DNA of 42,488 bases from the IMG/VR virus record IMGVR_UViG_3300012920_000085, positions 1-42,488 of that record; one strand, 5' to 3'. The DNA is from a virus. The notes beneath the pieces are model-generated. The model did no database searches. It had not been told where the DNA came from and saw only the letters and a program-made list of their open reading frames with translations. The translations under genes were made by a program, and so were the position numbers. This document shows positions 23,378 to 31,847 of the stretch, in pieces (position 1 is the first letter of the stretch; every line of letters starts with the position of its first letter).

Positions 23378-24073
23378 TTATTGATCCGCTGGATCTACAT
23401 ACATTGGTAATACTGTATCTGGATAAGGAATTTTCCAATGATTAATATCTGCATATTTTGTTGGAATAGACTCTAACCATGTAGCATGATCACCTAATGT
23501 TTTCTTTTCGGCATCTGTTAAGTTATTGTGTGCGTCACCGTCTGATGATAATGCACGTCTAATACCTGCCGCCATGTCTGCCCATGTAGCCAAAGTATCT
23601 GCTCTTGAATTATTATGCTCACGTAATACCGGATTTCTCCATGTTTTTGTTTCATGATTGTATAATAGGCTGTCACCCACATAAATGTGTGCTAACATAC
23701 CTGTTGTACCTTCATAAACATGTGTCCATGTGTATTTGTCACCGTCTGCATCAGTAATTTCTTCTGAATAATCTGCTACATCTGGGTGTGTGTATTCATC
23801 TGTAATAAATGCACAACGCATAGCCATTTCGTCGCTTTCGTTAGCATCCATTACGATGTAATCATATTCATCTGGCTCGTAACCAGTTGCATCTAACGCT
23901 GGATCGTCTGCTGACGAATCACTGCGTCCTGCTTCTCTAACTTGGTCGTCGTCTTTATCGACCTGTGCTAAGATCCATCTTGGACCTATATACGTACATT
24001 CAAACGTATTACCTTTTGTAGTGGCCGTTTTATACGGCTCATCTGCATAGGTTACTGTAAAAGTTTTGTTCAT
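23378..24073 (-). CDS. Acidic virion-associated protein, possible tail assembly chaperone
   Basis: A 231-residue acidic protein. The N-terminus (TFTVTYADEPYKTATTKGNT, then TYIGPRWILAQV) looks like a small beta domain. The C-terminal part LTDAEKKTLGDHATWLESIP followed by HWKIPYPD resembles the end of phage tail-assembly chaperones of the Tfa/Phage_tail_APC type (W-x2-Y/L-x2-L-x2-IP ... W-x-IP-xP), here preceded by RADTLATWADMAAGIRRAL. That is a pattern-level match only. Context supports it: it follows two adhesin-like cysteine-rich genes, as Tfa-type chaperones follow their fibres. GGAGA lies 7 bases before the ATG and a CATAAATA promoter at 24095-24102. A strong terminator follows. Alternative: an unrelated small virion protein. 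Confidence 0.5.
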   Translation of the reverse strand: MNKTFTVTYADEPYKTATTKGNTFECTYIGPRWILAQVDKDDDQVREAGRSDSSADDPALDATGYEPDEYDYIVMDANESDEMAMRCAFITDEYTHPDVADYSEEITDADGDKYTWTHVYEGTTGMLAHIYVGDSLLYNHETKTWRNPVLREHNNSRADTLATWADMAAGIRRALSSDGDAHNNLTDAEKKTLGDHATWLESIPTKYADINHWKIPYPDTVLPMYVDPADQ

Positions 24074-24094
24074 TTCTATATCTCCATTACTGTT

Positions 24095-24102
24095 TATTTA
24101 TG
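24095..24102 (-). promoter_or_regulatory. Late-type promoter (CATAAATA) overlapping a stop codon
   Basis: Minus-strand TCATAAATAAACAG. The TAA inside the element is the stop codon (24098-24100) of the preceding cysteine-rich gene. It is placed about 22 bases before the 24073 ATG. Confidence 0.65.
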
Positions 24103-25057
24103 ACGATTCTACGTATTTGATTCTAATTAAGGCATCACCGCCTGCCCAGCCATTATCTCTAACACCTGAACATGGAGTAGCCGCTGGACCACCTGATCCA
24201 TGTGGCACAAACATTGAACAACCCTGCGTATCATAACAACCACATGCTCGAACACCGTTCCAACATTGTGACCAATATGTACCACCGCCTGGCATTCTTG
24301 ACATAGAATTTAGTGCCGACTGATATCCATTAAGTGCTTGTCCAGACCATCTGCCGTGACCGTTATCATCATCTAAACTATATGATGCAACACCGCCACA
24401 CTCACTAAACATGCCTGGTGGTAATGCAGTGTGGTGAATAGTTGAACAATTACAGTTTGGATAGCAATGCCAAAATGTAACACAACTGTTTACACCGCCT
24501 CTGTTAATATCTCCACCGTATGCAACGTTTTTCCAACTGTTATTACATGCATTACAAATGATACCGCAGTATCCATTGTAAGATGTACCGCACCAGTTAT
24601 TTGCCATAAAACAACATCTTCGTGCAGTTCCTGTTGTACACCAACTTGCTCCTGACCAACCGCCCTGAGCACACATACACCCGTTGTTTCCACTATTACC
24701 TGTCCAGCAAACTCTGCCTGATTCTGAACAGCCTCTATGACAGAGACTACCATTTCGACAACTTTTGCCTGCGTGTCCACATATGTAACAACCTGATGAT
24801 ACTGTAATTTCTTTTCTTGCGTATGCGCCTGAGTTACCTGATATTGTTGCCGAACAACAACACATTCTCGAACCGCCTCCGCCTGCTCCCCATACTTCTA
24901 ACGTAACTGCTCCAGTTCCTGGGGAGATCCAACAGAAACAACCTGGATAAGTTGAATATGTAGCAATGTTAGAGTAAGACCAAATCTTGCCTTTTTCTAA
25001 ATTGTCCTCTGTGAACGGGGACGCTCTGCTTGCTAATAATGCTTTTAATCCTGGCAT
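24098..25057 (-). CDS. Cysteine-rich, glycine-rich virion protein, copy 1 (adhesin-like)
   Basis: A 319-residue protein with about 30 cysteines, many as CCC, CC, CxC or CxxC. After a short N-terminal segment (LKALLASRASPFTEDNLEKG) comes VTLEVWGAGGGGSRMCCC, the EVWGAGGGG entry of glycine-rich tail-fibre domains. Cys/Gly/Asn-rich loops follow, then conserved AYGGDINRGG, LPPGMFSECGGV and a C-terminal strand GGDALIRIKYVES. It has no signal peptide or enzyme motif. By analogy with glycine-rich phage tip adhesins it may be a receptor-binding or fibre-tip protein, but the cysteine content is exceptional; disulfides or bound metal could rigidify it. AGGAG precedes the ATG. It lies 15 bases after its paralogue and before the chaperone-like gene. 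Confidence 0.62.
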   Translation of the reverse strand: MPGLKALLASRASPFTEDNLEKGKIWSYSNIATYSTYPGCFCWISPGTGAVTLEVWGAGGGGSRMCCCSATISGNSGAYARKEITVSSGCYICGHAGKSCRNGSLCHRGCSESGRVCWTGNSGNNGCMCAQGGWSGASWCTTGTARRCCFMANNWCGTSYNGYCGIICNACNNSWKNVAYGGDINRGGVNSCVTFWHCYPNCNCSTIHHTALPPGMFSECGGVASYSLDDDNGHGRWSGQALNGYQSALNSMSRMPGGGTYWSQCWNGVRACGCYDTQGCSMFVPHGSGGPAATPCSGVRDNGWAGGDALIRIKYVESS

Positions 25058-25072
25058 ATTCTACTCCTGTTC

Positions 25073-26029
25073 CTAACTTTCTATAAACTTAATTCTAATT
25101 GCACCCATACCGCCACGTGTTGCGTGATCTCTCACACCTGGACAAGGTTGAGGTCCTGGACCACCTGTTCCATATGGCATTGTACTTTGACAACCGTTTG
25201 TATTGTAACAACCACAACTAGTATCATTTTGGTAACATGCTTTCCATGTTAATCCTTGACCTGGTGATCTACCTGTTCCGTTAATTGCGGCAGTTGCTTC
25301 AAACTGTCCCATACCTGACCAACGTGAGTGTGCTGAGTCATCTGACATACCGTACTGTACAACACCGCCACACTCTGAAATCATTCCTGGAGGAAATGCT
25401 AACATGCCTCTAAATAAACATACACATGCCGGACGGCAACCATGAAAGCCCATACATGATATGTTTCCACATCTATTAATATCTCCACCATATGCTATAG
25501 CGTCCCATTGTCCTGTACACTGATTACATATTGTTCCACAGTTTGGTCCTGTGTTAGTATAACAAAATCCGTTTGCTCTAAAACAACAGTACATACTTGT
25601 ACCTGTTGAGCAGTAACTTACTCCGCCTTTACCACCTCTAGCACACATACAACTGTTTCCTGACGCCGCTACCATACAAACCATTGTTGGTTCTGAACAG
25701 CCTCTGAAACATAATGCGTCTGAGTTACCACATGCAAAACCTGTACATCCATACAAGTAATCTGATGTAGTCATTACTTTTGTTGTTTTTGAATAAGCAC
25801 CTGAGTTGCCTGGTAATCCATTACCACAACAACACATTTTTGCGCCTGATCCTCCAGCACCCCATACTTCGATTATGGCTGTACCGTTTGAACATGGGCA
25901 CCAACATGTACACTTACAAAATTTGCTGTAAGTATTACCTTCAGAGAAACTATATAACCTACCTGTTTCTAAGTTATCTTCTGCTGAGGGCGGACTTTTC
26001 GCCTTAATTAATGCTTCTAATGATGCCAT
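25073..26029 (-). CDS. Cysteine-rich, glycine-rich virion protein, copy 2 (adhesin-like)
   Basis: A 318-residue paralogue of the next gene with about 33 cysteines. The shared frame is LEALIKAKSPPSAEDNLETG, AIIEVWGAGGSGAKMCCC, GNSGAYSK, RGCSEP, CMCARGGKGG, AYGGDINRCG, PPGMISECGGV, PGVRDHATRGG and the end GAIRIKFIES. Most cysteines line up between the two copies while the residues between them differ strongly, suggesting a conserved Cys scaffold with variable loops, as expected for a surface-exposed binding protein. The extra CKCTCWCPC near residue 38 is unique to this copy. AGGAG precedes the ATG. It is probably in one transcript with 24098-25057. The function is inferred from composition and context only. 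Confidence 0.62.
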   Translation of the reverse strand: MASLEALIKAKSPPSAEDNLETGRLYSFSEGNTYSKFCKCTCWCPCSNGTAIIEVWGAGGSGAKMCCCGNGLPGNSGAYSKTTKVMTTSDYLYGCTGFACGNSDALCFRGCSEPTMVCMVAASGNSCMCARGGKGGVSYCSTGTSMYCCFRANGFCYTNTGPNCGTICNQCTGQWDAIAYGGDINRCGNISCMGFHGCRPACVCLFRGMLAFPPGMISECGGVVQYGMSDDSAHSRWSGMGQFEATAAINGTGRSPGQGLTWKACYQNDTSCGCYNTNGCQSTMPYGTGGPGPQPCPGVRDHATRGGMGAIRIKFIES

Positions 26030-26041
26030 GTGCTTCTCCTA

Positions 26042-26374
26042 TTATACCGAGCCAATTATCCAACCGTATGTAGATCCGCTATAAATTAATGTAACGATAG
26101 CACCACTAACATCAATTGTTAGATTTTCTGCGGCACCGTTCATTAAACTTCCGTTTCTACCAACAGTAAGATTATTGTTTGCCGCATTGTTTGAAATGTC
26201 GATAATTTGTATTGTATCGCCATCAAGTAATGAAGCGTTTGCTGGTAATGTAATAGTGTATGCTGAACTGGCTGTGTTTGCTAAAACTCTATCATTTACC
26301 GAGGCACTAAAAGTTGTACTTACTTCTCTAGTAGTAGCACCAGCAGTACCTATTGTTGTTATATATCTTCCCAT
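26042..26374 (-). CDS. Small beta-rich virion protein
   Basis: A 110-residue protein. The sequence AYTITLPANASLLDGDTIQI, then NNNLTVGRNGSLMNGAAENL and TLIYSGSTYGWIIG resembles a recurring virion module of marine T4-like phages: strand, TLP, GD-x-I, NLTVGRNG, YS-STYGW. It may be a single fibre-type beta domain that trimerises. GGAGAAGG lies before the ATG and a CATAAATA promoter at 26395-26402. No biochemical function can be assigned. Confidence 0.65.
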   Translation of the reverse strand: MGRYITTIGTAGATTREVSTTFSASVNDRVLANTASSAYTITLPANASLLDGDTIQIIDISNNAANNNLTVGRNGSLMNGAAENLTIDVSGAIVTLIYSGSTYGWIIGSV

Positions 26375-26394
26375 GGTTTTATCCTTCTCCTATG

Positions 26395-26402
26395 TATTTA
26401 TG
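26395..26402 (-). promoter_or_regulatory. Late-type promoter (CATAAATA) overlapping a stop codon
   Basis: Minus-strand GCATAAATACATAGG. The TAA is the stop codon (26398-26400) of the upstream small gene; the ribosome site of the downstream gene follows within about 10 bases. Confidence 0.68.
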
Positions 26403-26718
26403 CTGTAGACGTTTCAATGCCCATAGCGACTGCTGATATGTTAGCGCCTGAAGCGTAACATACAATTTTTTGTCCTGCGGCTAGTACGATACCTGTTCGT
26501 TCTAGGACACCTTTGGACAGTAATTCAGTGTCAAATTCAATGTATTCACCATTTGTTGGTGTATCCAATGCGGCAACAGCAATTCTTATTGACGTTGCCT
26601 GGTTTCCTCTGTTGCAAAGGTTAATACTTGCAACCGCATAGTTATCAGTAGGACATGTATATACTGTAGTATTTGCTCCTCCTGCTAAATCTGATGCGCC
26701 TATTCTTCCTGTTGCCAT
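26398..26718 (-). CDS. Small virion protein (beta-sandwich-like)
   Basis: A 106-residue protein with alternating strands: VASINLCNRGNQATSIRIAV, GEYIEFDTELLSKGVLERTG, IVLAAGQKIVCYASGANISA. Size, strand pattern and the sequence around the last strand resemble the 109-residue product at 37517-37846 (KDVMIPPQTAF, KIVLPTGHQLIVQASQTASV), so the two are probably distant paralogues. In both cases they sit beside a fibre-type gene. CGGAGAAAG precedes the ATG. A role as a fibre accessory or cap protein is plausible but unproven. Confidence 0.6.
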   Translation of the reverse strand: MATGRIGASDLAGGANTTVYTCPTDNYAVASINLCNRGNQATSIRIAVAALDTPTNGEYIEFDTELLSKGVLERTGIVLAAGQKIVCYASGANISAVAMGIETSTA

Positions 26719-26730
26719 TTACTTTCTCCG

Positions 26731-29700
26731 TTAATTATTTAGGAACATACTTAATGCTACTGGAGCACCGTCTATTCCACCTTTAAAGTTTACTGCGTTA
26801 AGTATATTTATCCTACCGCCGTCTGTCGTTGATATTTGGTTTTGAGTAACCTCAATAACACCTGCTGTTACACTGTTTACGTTCAATGTAGCAACACCAC
26901 CACCAATTTGTGATGTGATGTATGTTTTGATTGCTTTTTGTGTTGGAACAACATTATCACTATCAGCACTAAACGTACCGTCTGTGCTAAATTCAGTAAT
27001 AACTGCTCCTGCACCACCAAGTGCAACACTTCCTAGTTGTAATTCGTTCAATCCTGAAATATTAAACGCTTCAACATTCAATGTTGCAATACCAGTAGCC
27101 TGCTCAACGTTAAACAGTCCACCTACTCTAAAGTTACCATCTTGGTCTGTACTTGTGTAGAACACTCTTCCGCCACCAAAATCATTAGTTTCATATTGTG
27201 GATTTGGATCTACTAAAGGTGTTCCTGGATAATTTGTATTTGCAAAGTTTCCTGTACCAATATCCAAGAAATCGTGTCCAGTTAAACGCACCTGCGAATA
27301 ACGTCTACGTATTGTAATTGCATCATCGTGTGGTGGTCTTTCTGATGCTTCTAATGGTGGACTTACTTGTAATAATGCACTGTAAGGTCCTGCACCTAAT
27401 AAACTTGTTATGCTAACAAGTTTGAACCATCTATTTGGTAAACTTGCAAATTCTACATTTGCTCCTTTTTGTGGAACCAAACTTAAATTATCAACTCTAA
27501 TTTTTGTACCAGACTGTCTAATATCTGCAAAACCATCACCTACAACTTCTGCCGCCGCAGTAATAAATCCTGTACCTCTATTAGAGAAAGTAGGTTGTGC
27601 TAGTACACCGTTACCAATTCTAATTGAATGTGGCACCATAATTGTGTGACTTGGATCAACTATTGTCATTTGTGGTGCAACAGTATACCCGCTACCTGGT
27701 TCAATTATTTTAACTTCTACAACTTTTTCATCTGCTACTCTTGCTCTACCTCTTGCTCTTGTACCACTAGTAGGTGCTGTAAATATTACTCTAGGAGTAA
27801 TATCATATGCTGTTGTTGCATCAAGTGTATTTGCAATTGATGAACCTTTAATATGTTCGAAACCTGCTGTACCATCTGACTCTTTTACAATAGTTGCAAT
27901 TTTTGTTGATGCATTAAATGATGAAATTACTCCATATTGTCCTGCACCTAATCCGCTTAAAATATAAAGCATCATACCATTGTATGTGCCGGTTGGTTCA
28001 ACATCAGTTGCCGCTAGTGTAATTTGTGTAGCGTTACCTGCTTGAGCATTTGATGCTATAGTTTTGAAACCTGCACCACCATATGTACTTGAGTCTTGAT
28101 CAAGTTGTACTTCAAACACACCGCCGTTACGTATAACTGGTGCACTTACTGCGGCTCCGAAACCTTCACCGGTAAGTGTGTATCTTGTTGCCGCACCAAT
28201 TGTTTCAACATCGAATGTTACATTAGCCGCGCCACCGCCTCCTAGTAATGAATCATTTACTGTAATTGTATCATTGATTGCGTGTCCAGTACCACCTTTA
28301 ATTACTGTTACTTGAACTCCGCCAACTGAAGTTATTTCAATATCAAATTCTTGTCCTGTACCAGAACCATTACTTGCACCTGTAATACCTTTATATGTTC
28401 CCTTAACTCTAGCAGGATCATTATTGCTAATATTATCTACTGTAAGGATTGCAGTTGTTGCTTCTGTAGTATAGCCTGTACCAGCATTTGAATATTCTAG
28501 TTGTAATATTTCATTTGCACCATCTGTAACAACATTTGAAATCTGTGCTTCAAGTTGTTGGTTATCAACTTTACCTGTTACAGGACTTTCTGTAACATCA
28601 ATACCTTCAGCAACTGAACCAAAGTCTCCGTATGAGTTGTTTCCGTTTGTAGCACGAATCTTACCACCGTTTTCTGCTAGGTAACCAATATGGTTGTAAT
28701 ATGTAAACACAGAAACAAGTTCTGATCTACCTAAGTTTGTAACCCAATAACCAATACCGTCACTTAAAATTTGTGTAAAGTCGTTTGCAACGATTGAATC
28801 ATTACCACCGTTGTGTAAGTCACCATCTACTTTTAAGCCTATACATGCTGTACCAAATGTAGTAACATTTTGTACGTATGGGGATTTATTAGTAATCCAA
28901 GCATCTGTATGATCTGGTCCCCAACTTGGATCTAATGATACATAAGCACCCGAACTTGGACGTTTTGTACCATAACTATTAGCACCGCTAAGTGTACCAC
29001 TTAATCCAGTTAGTGTACAGTTTCTTAAACCTGTTCCGTTACGTGCATAGAACATATCATTTAAAAAGTTACCTGATACTGAATTTACATAATATTTTCC
29101 GTTTAGTAATGTTCTATAATTACCAGTGTAAATTAAATCATGTTTAACACCATCTATATAAGCGTTTACATCTCTTGCACAAGCCGCTAGTGTATATGTG
29201 TAACTTGGATAAGTTACTGCAATATAAGCATGTACTTCTGCAATTATAAAGTCTCTGTTTGCTTCTAATACTTCAACAGCATATGTGTATCCTGTTGATG
29301 TTTCTGGGTCATTTGAACCACGCATAACTGGCTCTGAACTATCTCCACTAACACCGTTAACGCCCCAATCTATATAATCTCTAAGTTCTCTAAATAAGTT
29401 TGCTGTTGCTGTACCTGCACTTGCACTACCTGCAGGTCTTGTTGTTACCTGTGTTGCACTATTGCCTGTTGATTTTGTAATTGCAACGTTTTGTACAATA
29501 TTGCTTACGACTGCTTCTATTCGCTCAATAGCCGCAATACTTTTTGGAACATCTGCCGCATTTGTTTGACTTGGTGCTGGTGTTATTCTTGTTGAACGAA
29601 GTTCGTCACCAACAATAGCAACATCTTCTGGAATAATAATTGGAAGTACTTCTTGATATTCTCCAGTTTTAACAAATATAGTTTTTTGTGCATGTAATTC

Positions 29701-31806
29701 TGCTGGAACATTATTAATATTTCCTGCTGTAATTGCATTTGTAATAATGTCAATCAAAGCCGCAATAGTTGTAGTTGTACCGGTTGTTGCTTCATATGCA
29801 CTTAATTTTTGTTGTGTAATCGGACTTGCAACACTGTTTAATGTTTGATAATTTGCCGCTGGATCTGTTTTTGCAAGAATGTTTGGCATAATACTATCTA
29901 AGTAATTTATAGCCGCCACAGTTTGTGCTTCTTGACCACTAATATAACTTAATCCACCAGGTGTAAAATATGCTAGAGCCGATTCTCTTGATCGCACATT
30001 GCCTCCGTGACTTAAATCCCATGCAATAGCATCAATAATTATACCTGTATCTCTACGACATTTTGCTTTGTCGTATGTAAACGCTCCTGTAAATGGTGAA
30101 ATAGCATTTGCAATTTGATAATCAACCCATTCTACAACTTCTGCTTGTAAAAATGATCTGTTTGCTTCTATTAAAATTCTATCATTTTGATTTACGGAAC
30201 CATCTCTAATTTGTTCTGTTGCAAAACGTATAGTTTTGAAAGGTCTATCTAATGTAATACCTCTATCCGGAGTTTTTCCGTCAACCCCATTTGCTGTATC
30301 TACATAGTAAATATGATTTATTGCTCCAAAGTATGTCCACTCAGGTGCAGTTTGTGCATCATTAACTTTTAATACCTGTCCTGGTTTACCAACTGGTAGT
30401 CTTGCAGGACCTGAACCACCGTAGTAAACAATGTCACCAACTGTAGTTAAGTTTCCTGATTCTGCACCACCACTCATAAAGTTCCAAAATGCTCCGCCTG
30501 TATCGTTAGCAGGATCATTTACTCCATTACTTGAAGTGTGTGATTGTACTGCGATGTAACTGTTCACACCTTGTTGCACAGTATCACCTAAGTCATAATA
30601 TGTTGCATCAGTCCAAGTGTTTCTCCAGTTTGCACCTTCATTTAATTTTTCCCAATAAGTTAAATTAGGTGGTCTTACGCCATTTGAATTTGCTATTGCA
30701 AGATAAGTGTATCCACCTACTCTAACAACATCACCTGTTCTATAATCTTGGTTTGCACTATCATCTCCATAGTCACCCCTTAGATTAAATCCAGTTGCAA
30801 ATACGTCCCAGTCACTTGGATTATCTGTTGGATGTTTTTCTGTATTGTTTGTTTTTGCAACATAAGTGTATCCACCGTATGTTACAATATCACCTGGCTG
30901 GTAATCTGAATAAGGTCCCCAACTATCTTCAAATTCTAATCCTGGAACAAATTGTGCCCAGTTTGCTTCATCAGTTTTTAAATCTGCCGCAACGCTTGAA
31001 GTATGATGAGTTGTACAAATCCATAATCCACCAGAGTCTTTTACAACATCATTAACTTTGTATCTAAATGCACTTGCCCATTCACCTAAGTATTCAATAC
31101 CTTTGTGAAAGTAATCCCATTTTGCTTGGTCTGCTTCAAGACCTAGTGTACCGGTTGCCGCAGAAGTATGACCTGTGTTACAAGAATAAACTTGTCCACC
31201 ATATTTAACTAAGTCACCTACGGTATAACGTGTGCCAGTTGCCCAATCTGTTTTCCACATGAATCCGTCACTAATGACATCCCATGATGCTTGATTTAAT
31301 TCTAATCCTGATGTAGTATTTGGCGCACTTACATGATATCCTGTACAAATATAAATTCTTGATCCATATTTTACAATATCATTTACTTTATAACGTGTGT
31401 TGATTGCCCAGTTGCCTTTATAGTCGAAGCCCTCACCGTATAAATCCCAATATGCTGAAGTACTGTCATCTCCTAGGTTACTTTCCAAACCACCAATGGC
31501 ACTTGCGTCTGAAATGTGTCCTGTGTTACAAATGTAAAGTTGTCCACCATATTTTACAATATCATTTATTCTATAAACTGCACCAGTTGCCCAGTCACCT
31601 CTCCAAGTTTGACCGTCTGCAAACTGTTGCCACTTAGGTGTAGAATCGTTTAGATCTAACATAAAGTCAGTTTGAGATATGTGTCCTACTACACACATAA
31701 ACGTTTTACCGCCATATCTTACTACATCATCTTTGTAGTAAGTGGTTGCTTCAGACCATTCGTCCTTCCAAATAAATCTAATTCTACCTAATTTAAATTC
31801 TGCCAT
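26731..31806 (-). CDS. Large fibre-like virion protein 1 (carbohydrate-binding-type repeats plus beta-helix)
   Basis: A 1691-residue protein. Residues 1-450 are eight repeats of 50-60 residues with W-x5-T-x-Y-x4-D-x-V-x-YGG-x2-Y-x-C-x3-HTS, like CBM5/12-type chitin-binding modules. A beta-helix-type region follows (IYYVDTANGVDGKTP, FKTIRFATEQI, TIFVKTGEYQEVLPIIIPED), interrupted by two modules with CRRDTGIIIDAIAWDLSHGG and CARDVNAYIDGVKHDL. Residues of about 940-1130 (YVSLDPSWGPDHTDAWITNK, ILSDGIGYWVTNLGRSELVS) match fibre 2. The C-terminal part holds LTGHDFLDIGTGNF, YTSTDQDGNFRVGGLFNVEQ and VPTQKAIKTYI, also shared. GGAG precedes the ATG; promoter at 31830-31837. Most likely a tail fibre or side spike that touches surface polysaccharide; catalytic activity is not evident. 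Confidence 0.8.
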   Translation of the reverse strand: MAEFKLGRIRFIWKDEWSEATTYYKDDVVRYGGKTFMCVVGHISQTDFMLDLNDSTPKWQQFADGQTWRGDWATGAVYRINDIVKYGGQLYICNTGHISDASAIGGLESNLGDDSTSAYWDLYGEGFDYKGNWAINTRYKVNDIVKYGSRIYICTGYHVSAPNTTSGLELNQASWDVISDGFMWKTDWATGTRYTVGDLVKYGGQVYSCNTGHTSAATGTLGLEADQAKWDYFHKGIEYLGEWASAFRYKVNDVVKDSGGLWICTTHHTSSVAADLKTDEANWAQFVPGLEFEDSWGPYSDYQPGDIVTYGGYTYVAKTNNTEKHPTDNPSDWDVFATGFNLRGDYGDDSANQDYRTGDVVRVGGYTYLAIANSNGVRPPNLTYWEKLNEGANWRNTWTDATYYDLGDTVQQGVNSYIAVQSHTSSNGVNDPANDTGGAFWNFMSGGAESGNLTTVGDIVYYGGSGPARLPVGKPGQVLKVNDAQTAPEWTYFGAINHIYYVDTANGVDGKTPDRGITLDRPFKTIRFATEQIRDGSVNQNDRILIEANRSFLQAEVVEWVDYQIANAISPFTGAFTYDKAKCRRDTGIIIDAIAWDLSHGGNVRSRESALAYFTPGGLSYISGQEAQTVAAINYLDSIMPNILAKTDPAANYQTLNSVASPITQQKLSAYEATTGTTTTIAALIDIITNAITAGNINNVPAELHAQKTIFVKTGEYQEVLPIIIPEDVAIVGDELRSTRITPAPSQTNAADVPKSIAAIERIEAVVSNIVQNVAITKSTGNSATQVTTRPAGSASAGTATANLFRELRDYIDWGVNGVSGDSSEPVMRGSNDPETSTGYTYAVEVLEANRDFIIAEVHAYIAVTYPSYTYTLAACARDVNAYIDGVKHDLIYTGNYRTLLNGKYYVNSVSGNFLNDMFYARNGTGLRNCTLTGLSGTLSGANSYGTKRPSSGAYVSLDPSWGPDHTDAWITNKSPYVQNVTTFGTACIGLKVDGDLHNGGNDSIVANDFTQILSDGIGYWVTNLGRSELVSVFTYYNHIGYLAENGGKIRATNGNNSYGDFGSVAEGIDVTESPVTGKVDNQQLEAQISNVVTDGANEILQLEYSNAGTGYTTEATTAILTVDNISNNDPARVKGTYKGITGASNGSGTGQEFDIEITSVGGVQVTVIKGGTGHAINDTITVNDSLLGGGGAANVTFDVETIGAATRYTLTGEGFGAAVSAPVIRNGGVFEVQLDQDSSTYGGAGFKTIASNAQAGNATQITLAATDVEPTGTYNGMMLYILSGLGAGQYGVISSFNASTKIATIVKESDGTAGFEHIKGSSIANTLDATTAYDITPRVIFTAPTSGTRARGRARVADEKVVEVKIIEPGSGYTVAPQMTIVDPSHTIMVPHSIRIGNGVLAQPTFSNRGTGFITAAAEVVGDGFADIRQSGTKIRVDNLSLVPQKGANVEFASLPNRWFKLVSITSLLGAGPYSALLQVSPPLEASERPPHDDAITIRRRYSQVRLTGHDFLDIGTGNFANTNYPGTPLVDPNPQYETNDFGGGRVFYTSTDQDGNFRVGGLFNVEQATGIATLNVEAFNISGLNELQLGSVALGGAGAVITEFSTDGTFSADSDNVVPTQKAIKTYITSQIGGGVATLNVNSVTAGVIEVTQNQISTTDGGRINILNAVNFKGGIDGAPVALSMFLNN
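30450..31795 (-). repeat. Eight CBM-like coding repeats at the N-terminus of fibre protein 1
   Basis: Units start near W-x-G/D-x-W and contain YKVNDIVKYGG-type cores, for example YRINDIVKYGGQLYICNTGH, YKVNDIVKYGSRIYIC and YTVGDLVKYGGQVYSC. The last two units (YRTGDVVRVGG, YDLGDTVQQGV) are the most divergent. The second fibre has the same number at the same place. Confidence 0.78.
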
Positions 31807-31829
31807 TGGTTACTCCACCGTATACGTTA

Positions 31830-31837
31830 TATTTATC
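31830..31837 (-). promoter_or_regulatory. Late-type promoter (GATAAATA) for fibre protein 1
   Basis: Minus-strand TGATAAATATAACG, 24 bases before the 31806 ATG, with GGAG in between. Confidence 0.72.
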
Positions 31838-31847
31838 ATTATCACTT

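Noticed and set aside
24467-24807. Open frames opposite the cysteine-rich genes
   Set aside because: They are shadow frames created by the Cys/Gly codon bias, without ribosome sites or plausible protein sequence.
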